The translations under genes were made by a program, and so were the position numbers. The notes below the pieces were generated by a model. It was not told the origin of the DNA. It made no database searches and saw nothing but the letters and a program-made list of their open reading frames with translations. Shown here one piece after another: positions 46,020 through 54,250 of a DNA stretch of 64,000 nucleotides. The stretch lies in contig NZ_JAGTJJ010000038.1 of the NCBI RefSeq assembly GCF_028435365.1, forward strand, positions 42,665 through 106,664, given 5' to 3'. How positions within the stretch are numbered: position 1 is the first letter of the stretch; every line of letters begins with the position of its first letter. This DNA is from Polyangium jinanense. Lineage in GTDB: Bacteria > Myxococcota > Polyangia > Polyangiales > Polyangiaceae.

Positions 46020-46272
46020 ATGGCTGCGGGGGCGGGGGCGATGCGGCGCCCCGGTGCCAGAGCTGCGGTCGAGAGACCTCCGCTACTCTGCACATCCACG
46101 CACTCGGCTCGGGCACGACGCGCACGAGCTGCGCCACGTGGAGCCGCCCCGCAACTGGCCCGTGCGCTATGCTTGCTCGGTGGGTGGCGTCCTGCTACGC
46201 CGATCCCTGCGCCAGCGCGAAGCACACGATCCGCGCGCGTCGACGCCCAATACCAGCGAACAACGGACCCGC

Positions 46273-46842
46273 ATGCGAAAGCTGATCTACTACATCGCCA
46301 CCACCCTCGACGGCTTCATCGCTGGCCCGGACGGGCAGTCCGACTTCTTCCCCATCGATCCGGATCTGATGGCGGCAATGAACGCCGAACAGCCGGAGAC
46401 CGTACCGACGCGGCTCCGCGCGGCGGCCGGTCTGACCGACGCGGAAAACCTGCGTTTCGACACGACCCTGATGGGGCGCGGCACCTACGAGCTCGCTCTC
46501 AAGGAGGGTATCACCAGTCCGTACGCGCATCTGCAACAGTACGTCTTCTCGCGTACCCTGACAACCACGGATCCGCACGTGGAGATCGTCTCCGGCGACC
46601 CGGTCGCCTTCATCCGCCAACTTAAACAGCAGCCGGGAATGGACATTTGGCTGTGCGGCGGTGGTCAGCTGGCCGGCCACCTACGGCGTGAAATCGACGA
46701 GCTGATGATCAAGCGCTACCCAGTCGTCATCGGCGCCGGAATTCCGGTATTCGCCGGGCAGTTCGACCCCGTGGGTTTCACCCTGATAGGCACCCGGACG
46801 TTCCCGTCGGGCGCTACCGTCACGACCTACATGAGGACGTGA
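46273..46842 (+). CDS. RibD C-terminal / dihydrofolate-reductase-family protein
   Basis: Protein of 189 residues beginning MRKLIYYIATTLDGFIAGPDG, the usual opening of the YyaP/YwjB group of DHFR-fold reductases; the NADPH-side motif IWLCGGGQLAGHL and the end FTLIGTRTFPSGATVTTY also fit. These proteins have a DHFR fold, but their substrates are mostly unknown. ATG 46273 is chosen because homology begins there; the frame runs open upstream through repeat copy C, which is an artefact. It appears to be a single-gene unit. Confidence 0.88.
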   Translation: MRKLIYYIATTLDGFIAGPDGQSDFFPIDPDLMAAMNAEQPETVPTRLRAAAGLTDAENLRFDTTLMGRGTYELALKEGITSPYAHLQQYVFSRTLTTTDPHVEIVSGDPVAFIRQLKQQPGMDIWLCGGGQLAGHLRREIDELMIKRYPVVIGAGIPVFAGQFDPVGFTLIGTRTFPSGATVTTYMRT

Positions 46843-46904
46843 ACGACCTCGGGTGCCGCGTCGGGAACGCTCCCCCTCGGCATAACGCCGCGCCAACTCC
46901 GGAT

Positions 46905-46955
46905 CGCAGCTCTTCCCCGAGGCCGGCGGCGCCAGATCGCCTGGAGCCGGAGCGC
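46905..46955. repeat. Direct repeat block 1, first copy
   Basis: 51 bases matching 48539-48589 with one mismatch. It belongs to the duplication that also produced 47015-47341; a further 59 bases (46956-47014) separate the blocks here against 5 in the second copy. The 60 bases before it show no gene. Confidence 0.8.
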
Positions 46956-47014
46956 AGGCCTGATCGAGGCCGCGGGGAGCTCCCAAGGCCATCTCCCACA
47001 TTTTCCAAGCAGCG

Positions 47015-47341
47015 GCGTGAGGCGACATTTCAGGGGGCCGGCAGCAGGTCCCCGAACCGCGCGTCTCCCTCGAGCGACCAAGGGATCGATTTGCGGGTCG
47101 CCTCGGCCACGGGGCCATGATAACGATGTCCCACGTCGGCGGTTTTTACGATACGCGTCGGAATCTTTGCCTCTCGCAGCCGCGCTGCCGCCCAGCGGGC
47201 GTCCCTCTCGCAGAAGCTTTGAGAGCAAATGAAGAGCACACGATTGCCGCCGCCCTTGGCGAAAGCCTGCGCAACCTCGGGCTTCCACGCGTCATGGCCG
47301 CCTTCGATGAGCACGAGCCGCGGAAAATCCGCAGGGCGGCG
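47015..47341. repeat. Direct repeat block 2, first copy (327 bp)
   Basis: Matches 48595-48921 at about three differences by eye, same orientation. The match stops sharply at 47341/48921, inside the hydrolase gene of the second copy. A recent segmental duplication. Confidence 0.9.
47030..47341 (-). pseudogene. Truncated C-terminal copy of the alpha/beta hydrolase lipoprotein
   Basis: Encodes the last 104 residues of the hydrolase at 48610 (from RPADFPRLVLIEGGHD to GDARFGDLLPAP and the stop), lacking the signal peptide and nucleophile Ser. The reading frame extends to 47374 only by chance beyond the duplication edge. Almost no divergence from the intact copy, so the event is young. Not expected to give an active enzyme. 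Confidence 0.85.
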
Positions 47342-47437
47342 AGGGTGCTCTGGACGCCGCGCGCGAACGCCCACGTCATGCTCCTGGCTATGGTGAGGGG
47401 ACGTGTCTCGCGTGGGGATCGCTTGGACGGTGGCGGC

Positions 47438-48313
47438 TCATGAAGTTCCTTGGGCCGGAATCACGACGATCATGCTGCGATGGGAAGCTTCGAGCGAAGG
47501 TGGCTCGTGCAGTCGGACATCGAGCTCCTTCAGCGCACGCGCAGAGGCCGTCGGGAGATCGACGCGTCCGAAGTGACGAACCCACCAGCTCGCGTCTGCG
47601 AGCTCCTTCGCGCATTGCTGCGAAAGCTCGCGGATTGTCGCGTCGTCGGTTCGGGTCGTCGCTGTGGTCAACGACGCCAGGCGAGTACGCACGGAGAGGT
47701 CGGTCGCGAGCGCGCCCAGCATCAGGTGACAGAGCGCGCCGTGGAACGTCGCGAGCCTGTTCGCCGGCGCCAGCGCATGGCTCTCATCGAAGTCCCGCGA
47801 AGCGCGGAGTCGATCCTTCGAGACCGACCTCCCGATCAGGGGTTCGGCTGGCAAGACCGCGGCATCGAGGAGCGCGTCGAGGGCACCGATGCCCGCGACG
47901 ACATCGCCGGCGCTCGAGAAGAGCTGCACGACCGGTGAGCGGGGCATCTGCACGTCGACCTCAGCGCCGGGATGGATCGCGGGGGGACCGCGGAGCGTGC
48001 TGAGCAAGAGGGCGAGCCCGCGGTGGTACAAGATGCCGGCGCGCCGCTCGGCGGATGCGGTGCACGTCAGCGCGACATCGAAGTGAGGGATGGCCTCCCT
48101 GGCCGCGCCAGCGGCACACAGCACGATGCCGTCGAACTGAAAGAGCGCCGCGACTTGCTCTGCGGCTGTCGCCGAGAACGCACCGAGGTCGATCTCGGCG
48201 TCGGATCGCGTCACCGCCCGTAGCGCGCGGCCGGGCTCGCGGCCCGCGGCGATCCGCTCGCGAACGCGCTCGAACGCGGCGCGGATGTTGGCTTCGTGGA
48301 GCATCCGACTCAT
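47438..48313 (-). CDS. Hypothetical protein between two hydrolase copies
   Basis: Protein of 291 residues (or 288 from ATG 48304). Mostly helical, with a TPR/HEAT-like feel: AAFERVRERIAAGREPGRALRAV, EQVAALFQFDGIVLCAAGAA. The central REAIPHFDVALTCTASAERRAGILYHRGLALLL could be one or two tetratricopeptide units. It ends EASHRSMIVVIPAQGTS. No signal peptide, no motif assigning a function. It lies between the direct repeats, so it may have been caught in, or moved with, the duplication. AAGG occurs about 10 bases before ATG 48313. Confidence 0.7.
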   Translation of the reverse strand: MSRMLHEANIRAAFERVRERIAAGREPGRALRAVTRSDAEIDLGAFSATAAEQVAALFQFDGIVLCAAGAAREAIPHFDVALTCTASAERRAGILYHRGLALLLSTLRGPPAIHPGAEVDVQMPRSPVVQLFSSAGDVVAGIGALDALLDAAVLPAEPLIGRSVSKDRLRASRDFDESHALAPANRLATFHGALCHLMLGALATDLSVRTRLASLTTATTRTDDATIRELSQQCAKELADASWWVRHFGRVDLPTASARALKELDVRLHEPPSLEASHRSMIVVIPAQGTS

Positions 48314-48538
48314 CGAGTGCCTTTGTACCTTGCCATGAATGCTCCTTGCCCCGCGCGCGGCGAGAGATCGGGCACGGCGCGGTCGGCGTCAAGCACCTCC
48401 TCGCGTGCTCTTGCGGCGAGCATCGAGCGCCAGGAGCTCCCCGCCGACGAGCACGTCGATCCGCTCATCGTCCGCCTCGCGCTCGATGGGTTTGCCCTGA
48501 CACACGGCAGGAGCCCACGGCGCGGGGGTCGACCTCGC

Positions 48539-48589
48539 CGCAGCTCTTCCCCGAGGCCGGCGGCGCCAGATCGCCTGAAGCCGGAGCGC
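48539..48589. repeat. Direct repeat block 1, second copy
   Basis: Copy of 46905-46955. The 225 bases between the start of the 291-residue gene (48313) and this block contain a minus-strand frame (ending DDERIDVLVGGELLALDARRKS) that looks protein-like but has no start or known match. I do not call a gene there. Confidence 0.8.
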
Positions 48590-48594
48590 CGGCC

Positions 48595-48921
48595 GCGTGA
48601 GGCGACATTTCAGGGGGCCGGCAGCAGGTCCCCGAACCGCGCGTCTCCCTCGAGCGACCAAGGGATCGATTTGCGGGTCGCCTCGGCCACCGGGCCATTA
48701 TAACGATGTCCCACGTCGGCGGTTTTTACGATACGCGTCGAAATCTTTGCCTCTCGCAGCCGCGCTGCCGCCCAGCGGGCGTCCCTCTCGCAGAAGCTTT
48801 GAGAGCAAATGAAGAGCACACGATTGCCGCCGCCCTTGGCGAAAGCCTGCGCAACCTCGGGCTTCCACGCGTCATGGCCGCCTTCGATGAGCACGAGCCG
48901 CGGAAAATCCGCAGGGCGGCG
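48595..48921. repeat. Direct repeat block 2, second copy (327 bp)
   Basis: Copy of 47015-47341; here it is the 3' part of the intact hydrolase gene plus 15 bases after its stop. Confidence 0.9.
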
Positions 48922-49467
48922 GCTGGCGATCGCCACGCCTTGAATCGCGCCGAGGGAAAACCCCATATAAAGTGGAGGGCCGGGATCCACGTAATCGGGA
49001 TAGGCCGCCGCGAGCGCTCGAAGGCCGGCGTCGATCTCCAGCTCGAGCACAGCGTTACTCTCGTAGGTGAAGCGAATATCGTCCGGACCGGGAGAGTCGT
49101 CGCGCGGGATGCCGCGAGGGCACAAGATGAACGCGTGGTCCTCGAACAAATCGCGCACGGCCTTGCATTGCCATTCGGGCCGACCGTAATTGCCGTGCGC
49201 GGCGATGACGACGGGCCGGCGCGACGTCGCGCCGTTCGGCAGAGATACGACAGCCGCGGGATGACCGGGCACCGTGAGATCGACGATGGGCGACGCGACT
49301 CGGAGCGGACTCGGCTCCTTCGGCGCGACGACGGCCGAGGGCAGAGCCGGCGGCGCGCTCGGACTCGGGCTCGCGGTGGGCGCCGCGGCGCTGGGCTCGG
49401 CGCGGCGCCCGTCGCAGGAGGACGCGAAAGCCAAGAGGAGCGTGAGGATCGGCAGCGATCGAAACAC
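48610..49467 (-). CDS. Alpha/beta hydrolase-fold lipoprotein
   Basis: Exported protein of 285 residues: lipoprotein signal MFRSLPILTLLLAFASSC, a Pro/Ser linker (about 22-55), then an alpha/beta hydrolase fold with PVVIAAHGNYGRPEW (oxyanion strand), nucleophile elbow MGFSLGAIQG, and a C-terminal His in ADVGHRYNG; acid candidate in GGHDAW. This looks like an esterase or dienelactone-hydrolase-type enzyme; substrate unknown. It lies 42 bases downstream of the LRR gene on the same strand. Its 3' third is duplicated at 47030. Confidence 0.85.
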   Translation of the reverse strand: MFRSLPILTLLLAFASSCDGRRAEPSAAAPTASPSPSAPPALPSAVVAPKEPSPLRVASPIVDLTVPGHPAAVVSLPNGATSRRPVVIAAHGNYGRPEWQCKAVRDLFEDHAFILCPRGIPRDDSPGPDDIRFTYESNAVLELEIDAGLRALAAAYPDYVDPGPPLYMGFSLGAIQGVAIASRRPADFPRLVLIEGGHDAWKPEVAQAFAKGGGNRVLFICSQSFCERDARWAAARLREAKISTRIVKTADVGHRYNGPVAEATRKSIPWSLEGDARFGDLLPAP

Positions 49468-49509
49468 AGGCTTTCGTGTTTAAACGAGACTTGTTCTTTG
49501 CGCCAGCGA

Positions 49510-50631
49510 TCAGCTCGTCGGCGGGGAGCTCCTCGCGCTCGCCGCCCCGTCACGGGCGATCTTGTCGGCGCTGACGGCCCAGCGTGCGCAATGCGGGCAG
49601 CGCGATGCGTAGCGGGCGTGCATCGCACCGCCGCAATGCGGGCAGGGCCGGCGTGGGGCGTCGCGGAGGCGGTCGGCGTTCTCGTCGGTCGGCGCGTCGC
49701 GGGTGGCGTCGAGCCGACAATGCGGGCACTTCGCCGTCGCGAGATCGAGGGCCTCGTAGCAATAGGGACAGGCGAGCACGCGGCCGTCCGCCACCGGGGG
49801 CGCGACGATCGCCCGCGTGCGCGCGCGGATCTCCGCGAGCAGCGCGGGCGGGACGTCGTCGAGGTGCAGGGTCGCCTTCGGCAGGCCCGGGTGGGTCGCG
49901 AGCACGCGCAGGCCGGCCTCGCCGAGCGGGTTGCCGCGCAGGCCGAGGTGGGAGATTCCCCGTGAAAACACGCCGCTCGCCAGCAGCCGCTCGAGGCCGT
50001 GGGCGGTCAGCCCGGTCCAGCCGAGGTCGACGCTGCTGAAGCCGTCGGTCTGGCCGGCGAGGCGCGCGAATATGGCGGCGCCTTCGTCGCCGAGTGGGTC
50101 GCCGATCAGCGACGGCCCGGACGTCCGCGCGAGTGCGCCGCCGTCGACGAGCGCCGCCAGGCCGGCGGGGCCGATATCGGTGAACGCGAGCCCCAGCTCC
50201 TCGCCGCGAAAGCCGGCGTCGGCCAGGGCGCGCGCCCCGGCGTCGCCGATCCGGTTGTCGCCGAGGTCGAGGATTTGGAGGCGCGGCAGCAGCGGGGCGA
50301 GGACCGCGATCGCGTCGGGGCCGAGGGTGTTGCCGGCGAGGTCGAGCTCGCCGAGCTCCGCGAGCGCCGGCGCCTCCGCGAGCGCGCGCAGGCCCGCGGA
50401 CGTCAGCTTGTTCTCGGCGAGCCGCAGCTCCGTCACGCGCCCGAGGTGCGGCGAGGCGAGCAGCGCTGCGAGGCCGTCGTCGCCGATCTCGTTGCCCGTC
50501 AGGTCGAGCGCGCGGACGGTCGCCAGCGCGGGCTCGTCGGCGAGGCGGCGCGCGCCGGTCGGCGTTAGCCGCCAGCCGCGAAGTTCGAGCCGGTCGCGGT
50601 TCAGGACGGCGGAGAAGCGCGGGATCAGCAT
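49510..50631 (-). CDS. Leucine-rich-repeat protein with C-terminal zinc ribbons
   Basis: Protein of 373 residues. Residues about 15-265 are ribonuclease-inhibitor-type leucine-rich repeats (ALDLTGNEIGDDGLAALL, ELRLAENKLTSAGLRALAEA, ILDLGDNRIGDAGARALADA), a binding surface for another protein. The C-terminus has two zinc-ribbon-like pairs: CPYC ... CPHC and CPHCGG ... CPHC. No signal peptide, so cytoplasmic. LRR plus double ribbon is an unusual combination, suggestive of an adaptor. The Shine-Dalgarno at ATG 50631 is weak. The hydrolase lipoprotein follows after 42 bases. Confidence 0.85.
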   Translation of the reverse strand: MLIPRFSAVLNRDRLELRGWRLTPTGARRLADEPALATVRALDLTGNEIGDDGLAALLASPHLGRVTELRLAENKLTSAGLRALAEAPALAELGELDLAGNTLGPDAIAVLAPLLPRLQILDLGDNRIGDAGARALADAGFRGEELGLAFTDIGPAGLAALVDGGALARTSGPSLIGDPLGDEGAAIFARLAGQTDGFSSVDLGWTGLTAHGLERLLASGVFSRGISHLGLRGNPLGEAGLRVLATHPGLPKATLHLDDVPPALLAEIRARTRAIVAPPVADGRVLACPYCYEALDLATAKCPHCRLDATRDAPTDENADRLRDAPRRPCPHCGGAMHARYASRCPHCARWAVSADKIARDGAASARSSPPTS

Positions 50632-50811
50632 GCGTCGCGGTTATCGATCCCGCGCGGCCGCGTCAACCGCCGAACGCGGGCGTACCGCTCGCCTGGGACG
50701 CAGAACCTTCGCCCAAATGTCGAGGGGAACTTGCTGGCACGCCGGGACGCCTGCTAGGCGTCGAGGAGGAGGTCGCGGCTCATGGGGCCCTGGTATCGCA
50801 ACGGATCTCGT

Positions 50812-51597
50812 ATGGAGAGGGCTCCAGGGATCGCACGCCTGATGCAATTGGGTCATTGTTGGCTCATTTGCCTCGTCGTGGGGGGATGCACGCGTGGCCA
50901 GCCGGACGGGGCGGCTGTTGCCCCTCCGAGTGCCATCGCTCCCGCGCCGAGCGCCATCGCTCCCGCGCCGAGCGCCATCGCTCCCGCGCCGAACGCCACC
51001 TCGTCCGCAGCGCCGCCGGAGACACCGCCGGATACGAAGGCTCCGGACGTCCAGGAGGCGCCTCGGTCGGCGCCGGCTTCGTGCAAAAGCACCGTCCGCG
51101 TCGAGCAAGGGGATTCATTCGAGTCCATCACCCAGCGCTGCTATGGGAGCCGCACGTATCAAGACTTTCTCGTGTCGCACAACCACCATGAGCGGAAAGG
51201 GCTTCGCGCCGGCGAGACATTGAAGATTCCGCCTTTCGAGACCCTGGCTCGCGAGCACGTCGCGGCGAAATGGGCGAGCGAAATGAGCGCGGTCGCCGCA
51301 GCGTACGCCCACTTCCGCCGCGTCGAGCCCGAGATCGAGCAGCAACTTCGTGGTCAGAAGCCGGGGATGGGGCCCTATCGGCCGAGCGCCGCGGCGAAGC
51401 TCGAGCTCGACGCCGCCGCCAGCGCACTCCGCCCTGTCGTGGAGCACCTTCGTGCAGCCGGCGTTCGAACGAAAAAGTTCGCCCAGGCCGTGGAGGCGTT
51501 CGAGCGACTTGCCAGCGGCGAGGGCAGCTTCTCCACCGACTATGCGACCGAGGACATCCACCAGTGCTTCTCCTACGGCATTTCGGCGCTCAAGTAG
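50812..51597 (+). CDS. LysM-domain lipoprotein
   Basis: Protein of about 261 residues (251 from ATG 50842). Signal peptide with lipobox VGGC, then a spacer made of a tandem SAIAPAP repeat encoded by a 21-bp DNA repeat at about 50920-51000, then a LysM-like peptidoglycan-binding unit (VEQGDSFESITQRCYGSRTYQDFLVSHN ... LRAGETLKIPPF) and a helical C-terminal domain of about 110 residues with no match I recognise. Probably anchored in the outer membrane and touching the cell wall. The start is uncertain: neither ATG has a good Shine-Dalgarno. Confidence 0.8.
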   Translation: MERAPGIARLMQLGHCWLICLVVGGCTRGQPDGAAVAPPSAIAPAPSAIAPAPSAIAPAPNATSSAAPPETPPDTKAPDVQEAPRSAPASCKSTVRVEQGDSFESITQRCYGSRTYQDFLVSHNHHERKGLRAGETLKIPPFETLAREHVAAKWASEMSAVAAAYAHFRRVEPEIEQQLRGQKPGMGPYRPSAAAKLELDAAASALRPVVEHLRAAGVRTKKFAQAVEAFERLASGEGSFSTDYATEDIHQCFSYGISALK

Positions 51598-51906
51598 GCC
51601 CTTCCGCTCTCGCTCCATGAATAGCTTTCCTTGAAAAGCGCACAAGAAGCCCCCGGGATCGATTGAGCTCAGCGGCACCGGGTGGCGAGCTCGGCGAGCG
51701 CAAGGGGCCCGGGCGCCCTCGTCGAGTCGAGCACGAGGGCAGGGGAGGGGGCCTCGCCTGTGCACGGCAGACACAGCGAGTGGTGCGATTTCATCCGCTT
51801 TCCTTGCTCGGAAGTGCGCCCGCTATGGCCAGCCGATTGCATCCGACGGTTGCATGCGGTGTGAGGGTCCTTCGCAGCGGCGGGGCCGTGCGCGAGGAGC
51901 AGTGCC
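51598..51906. other. Gene-free interval of 309 bases
   Basis: I see no convincing gene, repeat or RNA here. Overlapping open frames on both strands have random-looking translations. The promoter of the small secreted protein at 51907 must lie in the last part. Confidence 0.5.
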
Positions 51907-52329
51907 ATGAGGCGTTCCATCCAGAATGTTCTTTTCGCTGCCGCGTCGGCAGCCGCGCTGCTGATCACGGGGGAGACCCGGGCCGACATCAACAGCGTGG
52001 TCGTCACCGAGACCGGAGATCTCGAAATTACCTTCGACGCGATTGCCATTCCTCTTCGCTCCTCCCCATTCGCCGCACAAGCGGAGGTGATGGCCATCTA
52101 CGCCTGTGGCAGCGGAGCCAGCGAGACCGTCCACATCAACCTCTACACGGGGCGTGCCTTCGAGTCCAATTCCACAGGGCGTGTGCTCGGGATGGTGACG
52201 GTCCATCAACCGATCAGCCAGGTGCAATGCGCGGCCCCCAGGCTCGTGTACGTGAGGTACACGAATGTGCGCATCCTCAGCGAGATGGGCCAGCCGATGA
52301 TCGGTCGCGACGTCGAGAGAGCATTCTGA
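51907..52329 (+). CDS. Small secreted protein of unknown function
   Basis: Protein of 140 residues with a clear signal peptide (MRRSIQNVLFAAASAAALLITGETRA, cut after TRA) and a mature beta-rich domain of about 114 residues with two cysteines (YACGSG, VQCAAP) that could form a disulfide. GAGGAG lies 7 bases before ATG 51907. No family recognised. It immediately precedes the structured-RNA candidate. Confidence 0.75.
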   Translation: MRRSIQNVLFAAASAAALLITGETRADINSVVVTETGDLEITFDAIAIPLRSSPFAAQAEVMAIYACGSGASETVHINLYTGRAFESNSTGRVLGMVTVHQPISQVQCAAPRLVYVRYTNVRILSEMGQPMIGRDVERAF

Positions 52330-52599
52330 AAGCTCCTCGAGCCACGCCTCGGTCCTCCTGCAAAGGGACACACGGCCGGGGGCGAGGAGGGCAGCGCTCG
52401 CCCATGGATCGATCTGCCCGGTTGAACCGCGAGCCGATCTGGGATACGTTCGCCACGAGTGTTCGTGATCCCGGGAGTGACCCCGGTCTGCCGGCGCTGG
52501 CAGCGGCAAGGACCGAGGTTACGCACAAGGCGCTCGTCCAAGGGCATAAGGAGGTCATCGAGGAAGGACGGAGCGGTTCAAGGAGGTCAAGGTCGGAGG

Positions 52600-53445
52600 A
52601 CACAGCAAGAGGGGCGCACAGGGCACGCTGCAATAAAATGCACGCGTTCTGCGCGACTCGCGAACGCTGTACGCACCGCCATGCAAGTAGGGGCTCAGAC
52701 GGGTCCCGAAAGACCGAAGGACGAACGAAGGTAGAGCGTGCCCGCATTGTCATGGTGCTGCGGCGACAAACCGCAGCCGCAAGGTAGCCCTTGTGTCGTG
52801 AGGGTCGTAAAGCTCCGTCGGGTACTTCTGTTACCCTATTGCGGGCCTTGGCCCGGTGAGCGATGAAAGCCTTGTCCGGTGGGGCGGTCCAAGTGACCCT
52901 TGTCGCACCGGAGACAAACATGAACGCGCGAGGGTTGCACCATGCGGGCCCGTCATCGAACGAAACGTTCACTTCTCTCATCACGCTGGCCTGGCGGGGC
53001 ACCTCCATGGAAAAGCCTCCTTCTGCTGGCAGGCGAGCGACAGCCGGTCCGGCTCCGGCCGGACGAACGGTCGCGCGTGCGGGAGTGAAGCCCTACGGTC
53101 CGCCGAGTGGTGACACGCGGAGGATCCGTGAGTTCTGCCGTGGCCCCGACCGGCGGGTCAGCCGCCGCCCCCTGGGCCACGGGGAGCGCCTAGTAGCCAG
53201 GGCGCGGCACATCGATCCGGTCGACGCCCGCGGCGTGTTTCCCGCGGGAGCGCCGTCACCGGGCGAATCCAGAGACGGCGGCAGGCGAAAGCCATAAGGC
53301 CTCCCGAGGATCCGCTCGAAATGGCGGCGCGCCACAGCGGGTGGAGCGTCGAGTGGTGCCGCACTCCCGGACGAAAGTCCCTCAGGCCCCCGGGAAGCCA
53401 CGCCGGTGACGGCGCGGCGGCGCCAAGCGCGCCAGGAGCCTTCAC
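52600..53445 (+). ncRNA. Candidate large structured RNA
   Basis: About 0.85 kb with no credible protein frame but dense perfect hairpins. Stems read directly: 52757-52777 (GCTGCGG/CCGCAGC), 52842-52855 (CGGGC, loop CTTG), 52875-52912 (TCCGGTG/CACCGGA enclosing GGTC/GACC), 52958-52970 (GAACG/CGTTC), 53047-53064 (GTCCGG/CCGGAC), 53138-53182 (CCGTGGCCC/GGGCCACGG enclosing GACC/GGTC), 53227-53248 (CCCGCGG/CCGCGGG), 53251-53280 (CGCCGTC/GACGGCG), 53284-53293 (GGC, loop GAAA), 53351-53366 (GAGTG/CACTC), 53369-53380 (GGAC, loop GAAA), 53401-53414 (CGCCG, loop GTGA). GNRA and CUUG loops point to RNA. Strand is taken from those loops and the downstream genes. Ends are approximate; no match to a known class was found by eye. 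Confidence 0.45.
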
Positions 53446-53489
53446 AAACACTCACCTTTTTGGTGGATCCATCCGACGAGAGGCTCGAC

Positions 53490-54248
53490 ATGGTACAGGC
53501 AACATTTACCCGCCAGAAACGCGAGCTGGCCAAGGCGGCTAGCTGGATCGAGCGGCTCCGCGCCCACGAGATCCGCAAGATCTCCTTCGACGCGGAGGGC
53601 AAAAAGCTCACCGAGACCCGGGAGACCTACGTCGACTATCCGCCCGAGGAGGTCGCCCGTCAGGTGCTCGGAATCGTGGTGGAGGTCGTGCGCCAGCACG
53701 GCGCCCGGCAACGCGCCAATGGCAAGAACACCGGGCGCTTCGTGTGGAGGGGGATCGAGGCCGATTTGACGGTGCCGCAGCTACGGGCGCTCAAGGAGGC
53801 CCACGCCACGCTCGCCACGCTGGTCCAGAAGCTCCCGCGGCGAAACCCGAAGGTCGTGCACAACACGACCGTCGACGGTCGGCCTGCATTCGCGGGCAAA
53901 ATGGAGGAGACCTTCGAGCAGCGCGTGCGTTACAAGCCCTACGAGGAGGACGCCACCACGCGGGTGCGTACCTACGAGGAGCATTACCGCGAGAAGGTCG
54001 GCGCATCCCAGCAGGTCGAGATCGATTATGGGCTGGAGGTCCGGCGTATCCAGAAGCTCGAGGAGATGGTCACGGATCTCGGCACGGCCATTCAGGTGGC
54101 CATCGACGAAGCCAACGGGCGCGGTCACGAGGACGATCCCGTTCTCTCGAAGGTCATCGACTCCATCAGCAAAGTATTCGACGACGTGCTGCCGCCGAGG
54201 GCTCCTTCGTCCGAGGGAGGAGCGGGCGCGGGGCCGAGCGGGCTCTGA
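53490..54248 (+). CDS. Unknown protein downstream of the structured-RNA candidate (1)
   Basis: Protein of 252 residues from ATG 53490, with GAGAGG 5 bases upstream. Largely helical; the first 40 residues are basic (TFTRQKRELAKAASWIERLRAHEIRK), the middle VWRGIEADLTVPQLRALKEAHATLATLVQKL and the end VRRIQKLEEMVTDLGTAIQVAIDEA look like long helices or coiled coil. The tail is Pro/Ser/Gly-rich. No family recognised. Its stop is two bases before the GTG of the next gene, so they are coupled. The basic N-terminus and the RNA-like leader suggest RNA binding; that is a guess. Confidence 0.75.
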   Translation: MVQATFTRQKRELAKAASWIERLRAHEIRKISFDAEGKKLTETRETYVDYPPEEVARQVLGIVVEVVRQHGARQRANGKNTGRFVWRGIEADLTVPQLRALKEAHATLATLVQKLPRRNPKVVHNTTVDGRPAFAGKMEETFEQRVRYKPYEEDATTRVRTYEEHYREKVGASQQVEIDYGLEVRRIQKLEEMVTDLGTAIQVAIDEANGRGHEDDPVLSKVIDSISKVFDDVLPPRAPSSEGGAGAGPSGL

Positions 54249-54250
54249 GC

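Noticed and set aside
46956..47014. Insertion-sequence remnant between repeat blocks
   Set aside because: Only 59 bases, no inverted ends or target-site duplication visible; treated as a simple indel.
51663..52787. Plus-strand open frame of 374 codons
   Set aside because: Overlaps the well-supported secreted-protein gene in another frame and has no coding character.
52790..52830. Short resemblance to 16S rRNA (GGGTCGTAAAGCTC)
   Set aside because: Only about 15 bases match and neighbouring rRNA sequence is absent; probably chance.
52277..53008. Minus-strand open frame of 243 codons across the RNA candidate
   Set aside because: Translation looks random, starts inside the hairpin region and runs over the end of the secreted-protein gene.
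52600..53445. Group II intron
   Set aside because: GNRA stems are suggestive, but I could not find a domain V, the GTGYG start, or a reverse transcriptase gene; left as an unclassified RNA candidate.
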